Positions 63,973 through 64,000 of a DNA stretch of 64,000 bases are shown piece after piece; position 1 is the stretch's first letter; each line of letters starts with the position of its first letter. The DNA comes from Bifidobacterium callimiconis (GTDB lineage: Bacteria; Actinomycetota; Actinomycetes; Actinomycetales; Bifidobacteriaceae). Under the pieces are notes generated by a model. That model made no database searches and was not told where the DNA came from. It worked only from the letters and a program-made list of their open reading frames with translations. The DNA lies in the NCBI RefSeq assembly GCF_003952005.1, contig NZ_QXGJ01000001.1:124001-188000 (forward strand), written 5' to 3'. The position numbers were made by a program, and so were the translations under genes.

Positions 63973-64000
63973 ATGAGCGACGACGCCATGACCATCACGA
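63973..64000 (+). CDS. Start of a gene that leaves the window (partial)
   Basis: ATG at 63973 follows AAGGGGAGG by three bases; only MSDDAMTIT is visible. The function cannot be told. Confidence 0.6.

Overview
The window reads as a chromosomal segment of a high-GC Gram-positive bacterium, most likely a Bifidobacterium. The inference rests on GC-rich codon use, a pyrBICFKDE-type pyrimidine operon, a large GH78/GH1 plant-glycoside locus with an IclR regulator, an IS256/IS1249-like element and the general gene style. No tRNA, rRNA or CRISPR array was recognised. 

Left part (1-17500): the tail of a membrane permease with an ABC ATPase and a lipoprotein; a PIN/HTH toxin-antitoxin pair; a LuxR-type response regulator and histidine kinase next to an ABC ATPase and an FtsX/MacB-type permease; then metabolic and housekeeping genes (MetE-like methyltransferase, HAD hydrolase, Tam-like methyltransferase, YhbY), a DUF4012-like protein, a candidate structured non-coding RNA with its own promoter and terminator (about 12815-13233, minus strand), a secreted NucA-type nuclease and a 973-residue coiled-coil surface protein with a CAP domain. 

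Middle (17500-38600): an accessory zone. It holds a fragment of a lipase gene whose full copy lies at 33344, a PIN-like gene broken by a frameshift in a run of six A/T, an IS1249-like insertion sequence, a rhamnoside-use cluster (GH1 glucosidase, GH78 rhamnosidase, MFS transporter, IclR regulator with a compact operator array), degenerate and low-GC hypothetical genes including an excalibur-domain protein, duplicated small genes with matching terminators that look like phage remains, the lipase-like hydrolase, a solute-binding-like protein and a LysR regulator. 

Pyrimidine operon (38693-45522, minus strand): pyrB-pyrI-pyrC-pyrF-pyrK-pyrD-pyrE, followed by a divergent CPA1-type Na+/H+ antiporter. 

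Right end (47916-63603, minus strand): a type 1 BREX phage-defence operon, brxA-brxB-brxC-pglX-X-pglZ-brxL. It has several unusual points: an AT-rich gene with ApeA/HEPN-like character inserted between pglX and pglZ, the truncated tail of an AAA_4/AlbA_2-type regulator left beside it with an in-frame stop, an AT-rich target-recognition segment in PglX, two copies of a dispersed palindromic element inserted in frame in pglX, and a BrxL whose C-terminus looks like a MIT_C/phospholipase-D-like domain instead of a Lon protease domain. The BREX operon with an embedded second defence gene is the most interesting system in the window.
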